Part shown: piece by piece, positions 1 through 5,640 of the stretch
Layout of the letters: every line of letters starts with the position of its first letter
Numbering within the stretch: position 1 is the stretch's first letter
Source of the DNA: Bryobacteraceae bacterium
Lineage (GTDB): Bacteria > Acidobacteriota > Terriglobia > Bryobacterales > Bryobacteraceae
Assembly (NCBI GenBank): GCA_025929455.1
Contig: JAICMB010000223.1
Span: 1 to 6,017 of the forward strand
DNA length: 6,017 nt
Direction of reading: 5' to 3'
Translations under genes and position numbers: made by a program
Notes under the pieces: generated by a model
Databases searched by the model: none
Seen by the model: only the letters and a program-made list of their open reading frames with translations
Told to the model about the DNA's origin: nothing

Positions 1-943
1 ACACGTACGCCGCAAATTCGCGCCGCTTGCGGAAGCCGGCGCGCTCGTACAATTCGATGGCGGCGTCATTCGCGGCTGTCACGGTCAAGCTTGCACGGAC
101 GCATCCGGCTGCGCGAAGCGCGAGCAGCGAACGCCGCAGCAACTCATATCCCGCACCCTTGCCGCGCACCGCTTTCGATACGCAAATCTGCGTGATGTGG
201 CCGGTGTCCGCGGCTACCAGGCTTGCGAGCGAGATGCCGCACAGCGTGCGTCCTTCGAGCGCCACGTAGGAGGCCGGCGCGAAGAAATTCCCACACCCGG
301 GGTACTGCACGATGTTGGTCAAGAATCGCCGCGCGCCCCCCGTGCAGCGGTACTGATCGTTGATCTCCGCGTCGATATGCCCGCCGTATGACGAGGCGAT
401 CAGCGCGGCCGCGTCGTCGTGGCGGCGCTCCGTCCAATGCTCAATCGCAATCTTGGCGCGTCCTTTCGGCAACGTCACCACGCGTTCCAGGTCAATCTCC
501 ATGAAATTGCGCTGGTGCGTGCGCAGGTAGCGCCACTCGGGCAGCGGCATGCGTCCCGCCGATCGCAGCATCATGAGCTGGCACTCCACGCGATGCACAT
601 ACGGCGCGTGCATGACGGCATCGAGCACGGCCGAAAGGAGCTGGTACTCGACGTCCGGCGTGGCGAATTCGCGCATCACGAACAGGTCGCCGATAAGACC
701 TTTGCGCTCCTCGCATACGAAGTACGAGTAGCCCACCACGCGGTTGCCCACCAGCAGCGCGTAACCGTTGAGCGCCTGCATGTCGGTGAAGCGCTGCACC
801 AGCGCGGCCGATCCCGAGAAATCCCAGTCCAGCGTTTCCCGCCAAACCGCGACCTCTTCGGCGAGCATTTCCGTGAGATCGGCGGCACGAATATGGCGCA
901 GTTGGACCAGAGAAGGTACGCGCGGATCGGTCGCGGCGGCCAT
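1..943 (-). CDS. GNAT-family N-acetyltransferase, tandem-domain type, partial (3' end beyond window)
   Basis: The frame is open from the ATG at 943 to the left edge, giving at least 314 residues with no stop. The C-terminal half carries a good acetyl-CoA-binding GNAT signature: strand HITQICVSKAV (about 249-259), then RGKGAG (260-265, matching the R/Q-x-x-G-x-G/A pyrophosphate loop), the helix YELLRRSLLALRAAG, and a motif B-like NDAAIELYERAGFRKR (292-307). GNAT enzymes transfer an acetyl group from acetyl-CoA to an amine; the substrate cannot be told here. Residues 15-150 look like a second, degenerate GNAT fold (YALLVGNRVVGYSYF, then GLIGDLFVM and a long helix) without an RxxGxG loop, so this is probably a tandem-GNAT protein. 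It follows the TPR gene by 78 bases on the same strand. I chose the ATG at 943 because it directly precedes the first domain; the frame stays open further upstream without a better start. The GNAT call is firm and the function unknown. Confidence 0.85.
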   Translation of the reverse strand, partial: MAAATDPRVPSLVQLRHIRAADLTEMLAEEVAVWRETLDWDFSGSAALVQRFTDMQALNGYALLVGNRVVGYSYFVCEERKGLIGDLFVMREFATPDVEYQLLSAVLDAVMHAPYVHRVECQLMMLRSAGRMPLPEWRYLRTHQRNFMEIDLERVVTLPKGRAKIAIEHWTERRHDDAAALIASSYGGHIDAEINDQYRCTGGARRFLTNIVQYPGCGNFFAPASYVALEGRTLCGISLASLVAADTGHITQICVSKAVRGKGAGYELLRRSLLALRAAGCVRASLTVTAANDAAIELYERAGFRKRREFAAYV

Positions 944-976
944 CGACTGTAAGCCTATCAGAGACGCCAGTAGCGC

Positions 977-997
977 GGGCAGTCTTGCTGCCTGCCC
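977..997 (-). repeat. Intergenic palindromic repeat, copy 1 (6-bp stem, 9-nt loop)
   Basis: Read on the minus strand, GGGCAG and CTGCCC pair around a 9-base loop. The 16 bases GGGCAGGCAGCAAGAC (982-997) are identical to bases 2709-2724 in another intergenic gap of this window. It sits 24 bases after the TPR stop codon and 33 bases before the GNAT start. There is no T-run after the stem, so it is a poor intrinsic terminator. Relative to copy 2 it has lost three bases from one arm. It is probably a member of a dispersed palindromic (REP-like) family, which is inference from two copies. Confidence 0.6.
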
Positions 998-1021
998 GGC
1001 GACAAAACCGCCGCACGACTA

Positions 1022-1828
1022 CTACTTCGCGTGCTGGCGCGCGATGCGGTGCGCGTATGCCGACGGCGGGTTATGCGCTTTCGACTGCAGCGCCTTCTCG
1101 AAAAACTCGTGCGCTTTATCTTTATCCCCGAGCTTGAGGTAAGTCTCCCCGATCATCGTTTGAATGAACGGATCGTTCGTATTGGCTTTCTCGAAATCGG
1201 CGAGCGCGGCCTTGTACTCGCCCGCGTAATAAGCGACGTAGCCGGTCAGGTAAGGGTAGAACGGCTGCTGCTGCTTCGCCATCTGGGGATCTTTGTCGAG
1301 AAGCGCTTTCGCCGCGGCGACATGCTGTTCGGCCTCCGCGCGATTGCCGCGCCGTGCCGCGAGCCGTGCCTGCGCGTGTTCCCAGCGGAAGTTCCACAGG
1401 TCAGCGCGTTCCGGTGAAATGTTGGGCTCCTTCAGCCCGTCATCGTGCCCCATGCGGTACCACTTCTCCGCGGCGTCGAGATTGCCCGCGTCGATGCACA
1501 CGCGCGCGATCTCGTCGGCGATTTCACCCTGCTGGAAGTAATTCTTGGTACTGCCGTAATACCGGTAGACCGGCTCTTCCGCTCGCATCGTTCCTTCGCA
1601 ATCGCCGTCGAATGCATAGGACATCGCCAGGGCCCGTTGCGCGTTCGCTTTGGCCTGCGCGTCGGGCGCTTCCGCGATCGCTTTTTGAAATTGCCGGCGC
1701 GCCAGCGCGGTTTTGCCTTCGAGATCCAGTTCGATGCCGCTGCGAATGGATTCCGGCTGCGGCACGCGTTGCGGTTGTGCCAGTGCGGTCGCGGCGCTGA
1801 GCGTAGTCAGGAGCACGAGGGAGCGCAT
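1022..1828 (-). CDS. Exported tetratricopeptide-repeat (TPR) protein
   Basis: This encodes 268 residues. The N-terminus MRSLVLLTTLSAATALAQ is a short basic-hydrophobic signal peptide with an Ala-Leu-Ala cleavage site, so the protein should be periplasmic or otherwise exported. The rest is helical with recognisable TPR units at roughly 31-54, 63-82, 100-127, 146-176, 190-218 and 221-250. The last two are the clearest (YVAYYAGEYKAALADFEKA and IGETYLKLGDKDKAHEFFEKAL). TPR arrays bind proteins or peptides as scaffolds; no enzymatic domain is visible and no partner can be named. The ATG at 1828 lies 19 bases after the stop of the DapA-like gene, so the two are probably cotranscribed. No clear Shine-Dalgarno sequence precedes it. 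The start is fixed by the signal peptide. The fold call is firm and the role unknown. Confidence 0.85.
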   Translation of the reverse strand: MRSLVLLTTLSAATALAQPQRVPQPESIRSGIELDLEGKTALARRQFQKAIAEAPDAQAKANAQRALAMSYAFDGDCEGTMRAEEPVYRYYGSTKNYFQQGEIADEIARVCIDAGNLDAAEKWYRMGHDDGLKEPNISPERADLWNFRWEHAQARLAARRGNRAEAEQHVAAAKALLDKDPQMAKQQQPFYPYLTGYVAYYAGEYKAALADFEKANTNDPFIQTMIGETYLKLGDKDKAHEFFEKALQSKAHNPPSAYAHRIARQHAK

Positions 1829-1847
1829 GGCGGGATTATCGCACGCC

Positions 1848-2684
1848 TCAGCCCCTCAGATCGGCGAAGGCCTCTTCGATGTCGCGGCGCGCTTGCGGGC
1901 ATGGCGGGGCGAGTGGCAGGCGAGGCGCGCCGCCATAGTAGCCGGCCAGGTCCATCGCGTATTTCAGGCCGCCAACGCCGTGCTCCGTGGTGACCAGTTG
2001 CGCGGCGCGTTCGATGCGGTTCTGCCATTCGAGCGCGGCTTCAAACTCGCGCGTACGGTGGGCTTCCCAAATGGAGATGGCGGCGTAGGGAGCGGCGTTC
2101 GCAAGCGCCAGGACAACGCCTGTCGCGCCAGCCGCCAGCGCTTCGGCCGTGCCGGAGCTGGCCAGGACCTGAAAGCCTGGCTTCGCCTCTCGCGAAACGC
2201 GCGATATCGCATCGGCAGCGCTTTCCTCGACCGCGATGATGTTCGGATGATGCGAGAGTTCCGCGACGGCATCGGCGCCATCCACGCCGGTCATGACGAC
2301 GGGGATCTTCGCGCCGTCCGCCACGCCGCCGAAATACAGCTTCGGCTGCGCTTCCTTGTAATAATGTGGGGCCTTGACCAGAGCGGCCTTGTAGCCCAGA
2401 TCGGCGGCTTCGTTGGTCAGTGCGACCGTCTCGCGTACACTTTCGGCGCCGGTCGCCGCGATAAGCAATTTATCGGACGCGGCATACTCGGCAACCCACG
2501 ACCACATGCGCCGCTTCTCCTCGCGTTCGAGCAGCGCTCCTTCGCCCGCCCGTCCACACACCACGTACCCGGCAAGCCCGGTGCGATTCCATTTATCAAT
2601 GTTGTGGAGGACTTTGATTTGCCAGATCTCGCCGCGATGATCGAACGGCGTGGCGACAGGGCAGAAGATGCCTTGCAGTTTCAT
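1848..2684 (-). CDS. DapA/N-acetylneuraminate-lyase superfamily protein with catalytic lysine replaced
   Basis: The 278-residue (beta/alpha)8-type protein aligns along its length with dihydrodipicolinate synthase relatives: GIFCPVATPFD (5-15), GRAGEG (44-49) at the place of the GTTGES motif, APHYYK (105-110) with the conserved tyrosine, PNIIAVEES (147-155), and GATGVVLALAN (186-196). Family members normally form a Schiff base between a lysine (the K of IKEA) and pyruvate or another keto acid. Here that position is Glu153 (GAG, 2226-2228), and the Thr-Thr of the first motif is Arg-Ala. It is therefore unlikely to be a working DapA and may be a pseudoenzyme or have another chemistry. The ATG at 2684 was chosen because it begins the first barrel strand; a longer start at 2735 would pull the intergenic hairpin into the coding region. 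It follows atpE by 51 bases, but nothing else ties it to ATP synthesis. Confidence 0.85.
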   Translation of the reverse strand: MKLQGIFCPVATPFDHRGEIWQIKVLHNIDKWNRTGLAGYVVCGRAGEGALLEREEKRRMWSWVAEYAASDKLLIAATGAESVRETVALTNEAADLGYKAALVKAPHYYKEAQPKLYFGGVADGAKIPVVMTGVDGADAVAELSHHPNIIAVEESAADAISRVSREAKPGFQVLASSGTAEALAAGATGVVLALANAAPYAAISIWEAHRTREFEAALEWQNRIERAAQLVTTEHGVGGLKYAMDLAGYYGGAPRLPLAPPCPQARRDIEEAFADLRG

Positions 2685-2699
2685 GGAGGGATCGCAGTG

Positions 2700-2724
2700 G
2701 GGCAGGCGGTCTTGCTGCCTGCCC
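2700..2724 (-). repeat. Intergenic palindromic repeat, copy 2 (perfect 8-bp stem, 9-nt loop)
   Basis: GGGCAGGC and GCCTGCCC form a perfect 8-base-pair, very GC-rich stem around a 9-base loop. It lies 11 bases after the atpE stop and 15 bases before the ATG of the DapA-like gene, and shares 16 identical bases with copy 1 at 982-997 in the same orientation. No T-run follows on the minus strand. Besides being a dispersed repeat, it could stabilise the 3' end of the atpBE message or reduce translation of the downstream gene; both are inference. Confidence 0.65.
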
Positions 2725-2735
2725 TCTGCCGACAC

Positions 2736-3053
2736 TTAGGCGACGACGAAAATGACGACGAGCGTGTACAGCGCGAGCGACTCGATCAGAACCAGACCGA
2801 GAATCAGAACGCCGCGGATGGCCGCGACCGCGCCCGGATTGCGCGCAATGCCTTCGGAAGCCGAAGCCACCGCGCGGCCCTGTCCCAAGCCGCACAGGCC
2901 CGACGCGATCGCCATGCCGATGCCGGCCAGGGCGAATCTCCATTCGCGCGGGCTGGAAGCGGCCGCCGGGGCCGCCGTGGCCTGCGCCAGAGCGGGTACC
3001 GAGGCCAGGAACATCGCGGCCAGGATGACCGATAGAATACGCAACACCTTCAT
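2736..3053 (-). CDS. atpE: ATP synthase F0 subunit c with N-terminal leader
   Basis: The product is the rotor-ring subunit of F-type ATP synthase, carrying the ion that couples membrane flow to rotation. It is 105 residues against the usual 75-90. The excess is an N-terminal leader, MKVLRILSVILAAMFLASVPALA, that looks like a signal peptide, followed by an Ala-rich stretch. The mature hairpin follows: TM1 about 38-57 with the glycine-rich GIGMAIASGLCGLGQG, the cytoplasmic loop ARNPG with Arg71-Asn72-Pro73, and TM2 about 82-104 with the ion-binding Glu91. Gln58, Glu91, Ser92 and Tyr96 match positions used by Na+-binding c subunits, but the position after Ser is Leu93 instead of Thr. The ATG at 3053 is backed by AAGGAG at 3062-3067; a GTG at 3101 in the same frame has no such support. 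It lies 96 bases after atpB. Confidence 0.95.
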   Translation of the reverse strand: MKVLRILSVILAAMFLASVPALAQATAAPAAASSPREWRFALAGIGMAIASGLCGLGQGRAVASASEGIARNPGAVAAIRGVLILGLVLIESLALYTLVVIFVVA

Positions 3054-3061
3054 GAGTGTTT

Positions 3062-3067
3062 CTCCTT
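3062..3067 (-). promoter_or_regulatory. Shine-Dalgarno site of atpE
   Basis: The minus strand reads AAGGAG, with 8 bases between it and the ATG at 3053. It is the strongest ribosome-binding site among the minus-strand genes here; atpB, atpZ and the DapA-like gene have no evident one. It decides the atpE start against the upstream GTG. A strong site fits the need for many c subunits per complex. Confidence 0.8.
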
Positions 3068-3149
3068 CGTGATGAATTGTTCCGGGGAGGTGGTTCGACA
3101 CCGTCTACGGGGGTAGCGGGCGCTCACATCCGGAACGCGCAAAAACTCT

Positions 3150-3911
3150 TTAGTGCTCGTGACCCACGGCGCTGCCCACGTACAGCATGGCCAGCACCAT
3201 GAAGATGAATGCCTGCAGTAACGAAACGAACACGTGCAGACCTTGGAACGCCACCGGGATCAGGAAATATGTCAAGCCCATGAATGCCATGGTGACCTGT
3301 TCGCCCGCGAACATATTGGCGTAAAGTCGGATGGTGAGCGAGAGCGGCCGTGCCAGGTGGCTGATAACTTCGATCGGAATCATTAACGGCGCCAGCCACG
3401 GCATGGGACCCGCGAAGTGCGCCGTGTACTTGAAGATGCCGTGCTCGCGCATGCCCATCCAGTTGTAATAAAGGAACACCGCGACCGCGAATCCGGCCGG
3501 CACCGCGGGCGTCATGGTCGGCGACTCAAAGCCCGGCACAATGCCGATTAAATTCAGGAAAAGAATATAAATAAAGATCGTGCCGAAAAAAGGCGTGTAC
3601 TTCCGGCCGCCATGGTCGATGGCTTCGTCGGTCTGCTCTTCGAAAAAGCCGAACAGCACTTCGCACACGTGCTGCAGCTTGCCGGGGCGTTGAACCGAAA
3701 GGCGGCTGCGGATATACGCGAACAGCACCACCACGATCACGACCACCAGCAGCTCCATGGTGAGCCAGTTCTGCCACGGGTGCGCCGGATTATCGACCTT
3801 ATATCCGATTAAATTGAGGAATTTATCGGCCGGTCCGGCGAGGTATTTATTGAAAAGGACAGTGGTCCAGACGTCGATTTCGGTCTCGTGCGCTTCGGCA
3901 GCCAGGAACAT
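3150..3911 (-). CDS. atpB: ATP synthase F0 subunit a
   Basis: The 253-residue integral membrane protein is the stator subunit that forms the two ion half-channels beside the c ring. The signature RPLSLTIRLYANMFAGE (188-204) holds the essential Arg195 (counterpart of E. coli Arg210), Asn199 and Glu204. LLQAFIFMVLAMLYV (231-245) holds Gln233, the counterpart of E. coli Gln252. Hydrophobic segments lie at about 50-68, 105-126, 136-155, 170-188, 206-224 and 226-247. The N-terminus is polar and should face the periplasm. The start is 9 bases after the atpI stop, so the two are translated from one message; no good Shine-Dalgarno site is seen, suggesting coupling. Two stretches of the gene are clearly more AT-rich than the surroundings (about 3541-3600 and 3785-3860). 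The length is normal and the identification firm. Confidence 0.97.
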   Translation of the reverse strand: MFLAAEAHETEIDVWTTVLFNKYLAGPADKFLNLIGYKVDNPAHPWQNWLTMELLVVVIVVVLFAYIRSRLSVQRPGKLQHVCEVLFGFFEEQTDEAIDHGGRKYTPFFGTIFIYILFLNLIGIVPGFESPTMTPAVPAGFAVAVFLYYNWMGMREHGIFKYTAHFAGPMPWLAPLMIPIEVISHLARPLSLTIRLYANMFAGEQVTMAFMGLTYFLIPVAFQGLHVFVSLLQAFIFMVLAMLYVGSAVGHEH

Positions 3912-3920
3912 TGTGGAATT

Positions 3921-4340
3921 TTAAAGTCCGTGAATCAGTTCGTAGATGATTTCGGCGATCACAGCGGCGGCGGCGACCAGGAGTCCCGCGGCAGCCGCCA
4001 TAAGGTTGACCCTTAAGTACTTAACTATAACATAGGCGATCACCGCGATGGCCGCGAAACGCACCATAAAGGTCCATGCGCCGGCGCGCGGCGGTGGGTT
4101 CGTTTCGCCTTCCGCCGCGGGCGGAGAGAGGGCTTCTACAACGCGCCGCCAGCGCCAGAAACTGGCGTAGGAAACGGCGGCGCCTGCCAGGAACCCGGCG
4201 CCCACGCTCACGCCGTAGATAAACACAAGTACACCGGATATGCCCAGCCCAATGATTACGATCAAGCGGCGGATGCGCCGCACGGGCCGGTCGTACACCA
4301 CCTCGTCGGGCGGAGCGGGCGGCTGTTCGTCCTCAGACAT
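3921..4340 (-). CDS. atpI: AtpI-like ATP synthase accessory membrane protein (subunit I)
   Basis: The protein has 139 residues: an acidic, proline-rich N-terminal tail (1-20), a basic cluster RRIRR, then four predicted membrane helices at about 25-43, 46-63, 90-108 and 111-134. The second helix and its flank, GAGFLAGAAVSYASFWRWRRVVEAL, resemble the AtpI pattern of a Gly/Ala helix ending in aromatic and basic residues. AtpI is a non-stoichiometric protein encoded ahead of atpB in many operons and has been linked to c-ring assembly. The position directly before atpB supports the call more than the sequence does, because AtpI proteins diverge quickly. Its ATG overlaps the end of atpZ by 8 bases. 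Around residues 104-112 there is a run of uncommon codons (ATA, TTA, AGG) that includes a 12-base palindrome. Confidence 0.8.
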   Translation of the reverse strand: MSEDEQPPAPPDEVVYDRPVRRIRRLIVIIGLGISGVLVFIYGVSVGAGFLAGAAVSYASFWRWRRVVEALSPPAAEGETNPPPRAGAWTFMVRFAAIAVIAYVIVKYLRVNLMAAAAGLLVAAAAVIAEIIYELIHGL

Positions 4341-4542
4341 CGGGCTTGTTCAGCTCCCGCACCAGTTCGATCAGCCCGGCCGCCACGCCCAGCAGCAGGA
4401 ACACGATCTTCAGAAAACCGGTGTGAAACGCTTTGTCGAGAAAATACCCAATGACATACCCAACGAACACGCACGTGGGCAGTAGGAACGCTAGTCCGTA
4501 GTAGCGGCCGAACTGCCGCCAGGCATTGTCGTCGCGGGGCAT
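4333..4542 (-). CDS. atpZ: AtpZ-like small membrane protein (AtpZ/AtpI family)
   Basis: This 69-residue protein has two predicted membrane helices, about 15-35 and 42-61, separated by a short loop. The motif GYVIGYFLDKAFHTG (28-42) is the usual AtpZ-type helix end with a conserved Gly-x-x-Gly and Leu-Asp. It heads the F0 operon, as in many bacteria, and its stop overlaps the start of atpI by 8 bases (ATGTCTGA), implying translational coupling. AtpZ proteins are accessory to the ATP synthase and have been proposed to help supply divalent cations or assist assembly; the exact role here is unknown. The N-terminus is short and polar, and no strong Shine-Dalgarno site precedes the ATG. Confidence 0.85.
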   Translation of the reverse strand: MPRDDNAWRQFGRYYGLAFLLPTCVFVGYVIGYFLDKAFHTGFLKIVFLLLGVAAGLIELVRELNKPDV

Positions 4543-4653
4543 GCGCTTTCAGTGTAGTGCGCCCCCTGGTCACACGGCCGGTGATGCACCTGCCCATCCG
4601 GCGGATGTGCGCTCGTCGCCGCGGGTCCATCATGGAATCGGAACGAACTCAAC
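4543..4653. promoter_or_regulatory. Divergent intergenic region between the F0 operon and the protease genes
   Basis: These 111 bases separate the leftward atpZ start from the rightward protease start, so promoters for both transcription units are expected here. On the minus strand TACACT (4551-4556) resembles a -10 box but has no -35 at a proper distance and would place initiation almost at the atpZ ATG. No convincing promoter can be marked in either direction. The region is GC-rich, with no palindrome matching the two repeats elsewhere in the window. Confidence 0.4.
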
Positions 4654-5571
4654 ATGGAAACGTTAACTGCACTTTCGAATGAATTGGCCGGGCTGGTCGA
4701 GCGCGTCGCCGTGTCGGTAGTGGCGGTAGACGCGCGCCCTCGCTTCGTGTCCAGCGGCCTCATTTGGCGGGACGGCGTAGTGGTCACCGCCGACCACGGC
4801 ATCCGCCGTGAGGACGGCATCACGGTACGCGGGCCCGGCAACGAAGTCTATCCCGCGGAACTCGCCGGCCGCGACAGCGGCACGGACCTTGCTCTGCTAA
4901 AGGTCACCGGACTAACCGCCGCGCCGCTTACACCCGCAACGGAGCCGCCGCGGTCCGGCGCGATAGCGGTGGCGGTCAGCCGCGCCGCCGCTACCGGAGC
5001 GTGCGCCAACATGGGCGTGATCAGCGGAGTTTCCGGACCTTGGCAGACCTGGCGCGGCGGCCGCCTCGACAGCTTCCTGCGCCTCGACATGGCGCTGTAC
5101 CCGTGGTCGTCCGGCGGCGCTGTGGTCGATATCAACGGTGCGCTGCTGGGGCTCGCGACCGGCGGCCTGTCACGCGTGTCAGCGGTGGCCGTCCCCGTAT
5201 CGAACATCGACCGCTCAATTACGCAGTTGCTCGAAAAGGGCCGCATCGCGCGCGGCTGGCTGGGCGTCGGACTGCAGCCGGTCGAAATCCCCGAGCACTT
5301 GCGATCGAAGCTGCCCGGAGCGCCGGAGACAGGTCAAATCGTGCTCGGTGTTGTGCCGGGCGGTCCCGCCGCCGCTGCAAACATCGTGCTCGGCGATGTT
5401 TTGCTAAGCATCGATGGCAAACCGCTCCAACGTACGGAAGAAGTGCAGACCGCGCTCGGCCCCGAAACCGTAGGCAAAACCGTAACGGCCGTAATCGTCC
5501 GCGGCGGCGAGCGCACCGAAACCAAAATCACGGTCGCAGAACGGCCCCAGCGCCCGCGCCGCCGACGGTGA
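4654..5571 (+). CDS. Trypsin-like S1C (HtrA/Deg-type) serine protease with one PDZ domain, no signal peptide
   Basis: This is a 305-residue protein. The protease domain spans about 10-195 with a complete triad: His48 in VVVTADHG, Asp78 in GTDLALLKV, and Ser153 in PWSSGGAVVD. The serine box departs from the family's GNSGGP: Gly is Trp151, Asn is Ser152 and Pro is Ala156. A single PDZ domain follows at about 202-296, with the carboxylate-binding loop GWLGVGL and the later PGGPAAAANIVLGDVLLSIDG. HtrA-type enzymes degrade or regulate misfolded proteins, usually in the periplasm. Here no signal peptide or membrane anchor is visible, so the protein is probably cytoplasmic. The C-terminus is polybasic (PQRPRRRR). 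No clear Shine-Dalgarno site precedes the ATG. A divergent homologue follows 69 bases downstream, probably in one operon. Substrates are unknown. Confidence 0.88.
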   Translation: METLTALSNELAGLVERVAVSVVAVDARPRFVSSGLIWRDGVVVTADHGIRREDGITVRGPGNEVYPAELAGRDSGTDLALLKVTGLTAAPLTPATEPPRSGAIAVAVSRAAATGACANMGVISGVSGPWQTWRGGRLDSFLRLDMALYPWSSGGAVVDINGALLGLATGGLSRVSAVAVPVSNIDRSITQLLEKGRIARGWLGVGLQPVEIPEHLRSKLPGAPETGQIVLGVVPGGPAAAANIVLGDVLLSIDGKPLQRTEEVQTALGPETVGKTVTAVIVRGGERTETKITVAERPQRPRRRR

Positions 5572-5630
5572 GACCAGAACCGCGGGGCAGGGTTTCCAGA
5601 CCGGCTCTTCCGCATGGCTTACGAGTAATC

Positions 5631-5636
5631 GAGGAG
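5631..5636 (+). promoter_or_regulatory. Shine-Dalgarno site supporting a TTG start
   Basis: GAGGAG lies 4 bases before the TTG at 5641. The same frame has a TAA stop at 5626-5628, and no in-frame ATG or GTG occurs before the protease domain, so this site fixes a TTG start for the second protease gene. Confidence 0.7.
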
Positions 5637-5640
5637 AAAG

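Noticed and set aside
977..997. Intrinsic terminator after the TPR gene
   Set aside because: The stem is only 6 bp and no T-run follows on the transcribed strand; the match to 2709-2724 makes a repeated element the better reading.
492..1016. 174-residue minus-strand open frame
   Set aside because: It is a different frame over the GNAT gene, with an Arg-rich composition and no motif; the GNAT frame is continuous and has clear signatures.
1713..3035. 440-residue open frame on the plus strand, the longest in the window
   Set aside because: It lies antisense across the TPR gene start, the whole DapA-like gene and most of atpE, all well supported by family motifs. Its protein is Arg/Ala/Gly-rich without a recognisable domain, as expected for a shadow frame in GC-rich DNA.
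4551..4556. Possible -10 box TACACT for the atp operon on the minus strand
   Set aside because: There is no -35 element at suitable spacing, and it would start transcription almost at the atpZ ATG; the support is too weak to annotate.
5572..5640. Another copy of the palindromic repeat near GGGGCAGGG in the gap between the protease genes
   Set aside because: Only the first few bases resemble the repeat; there is no matching arm and no AGCAAGAC core.
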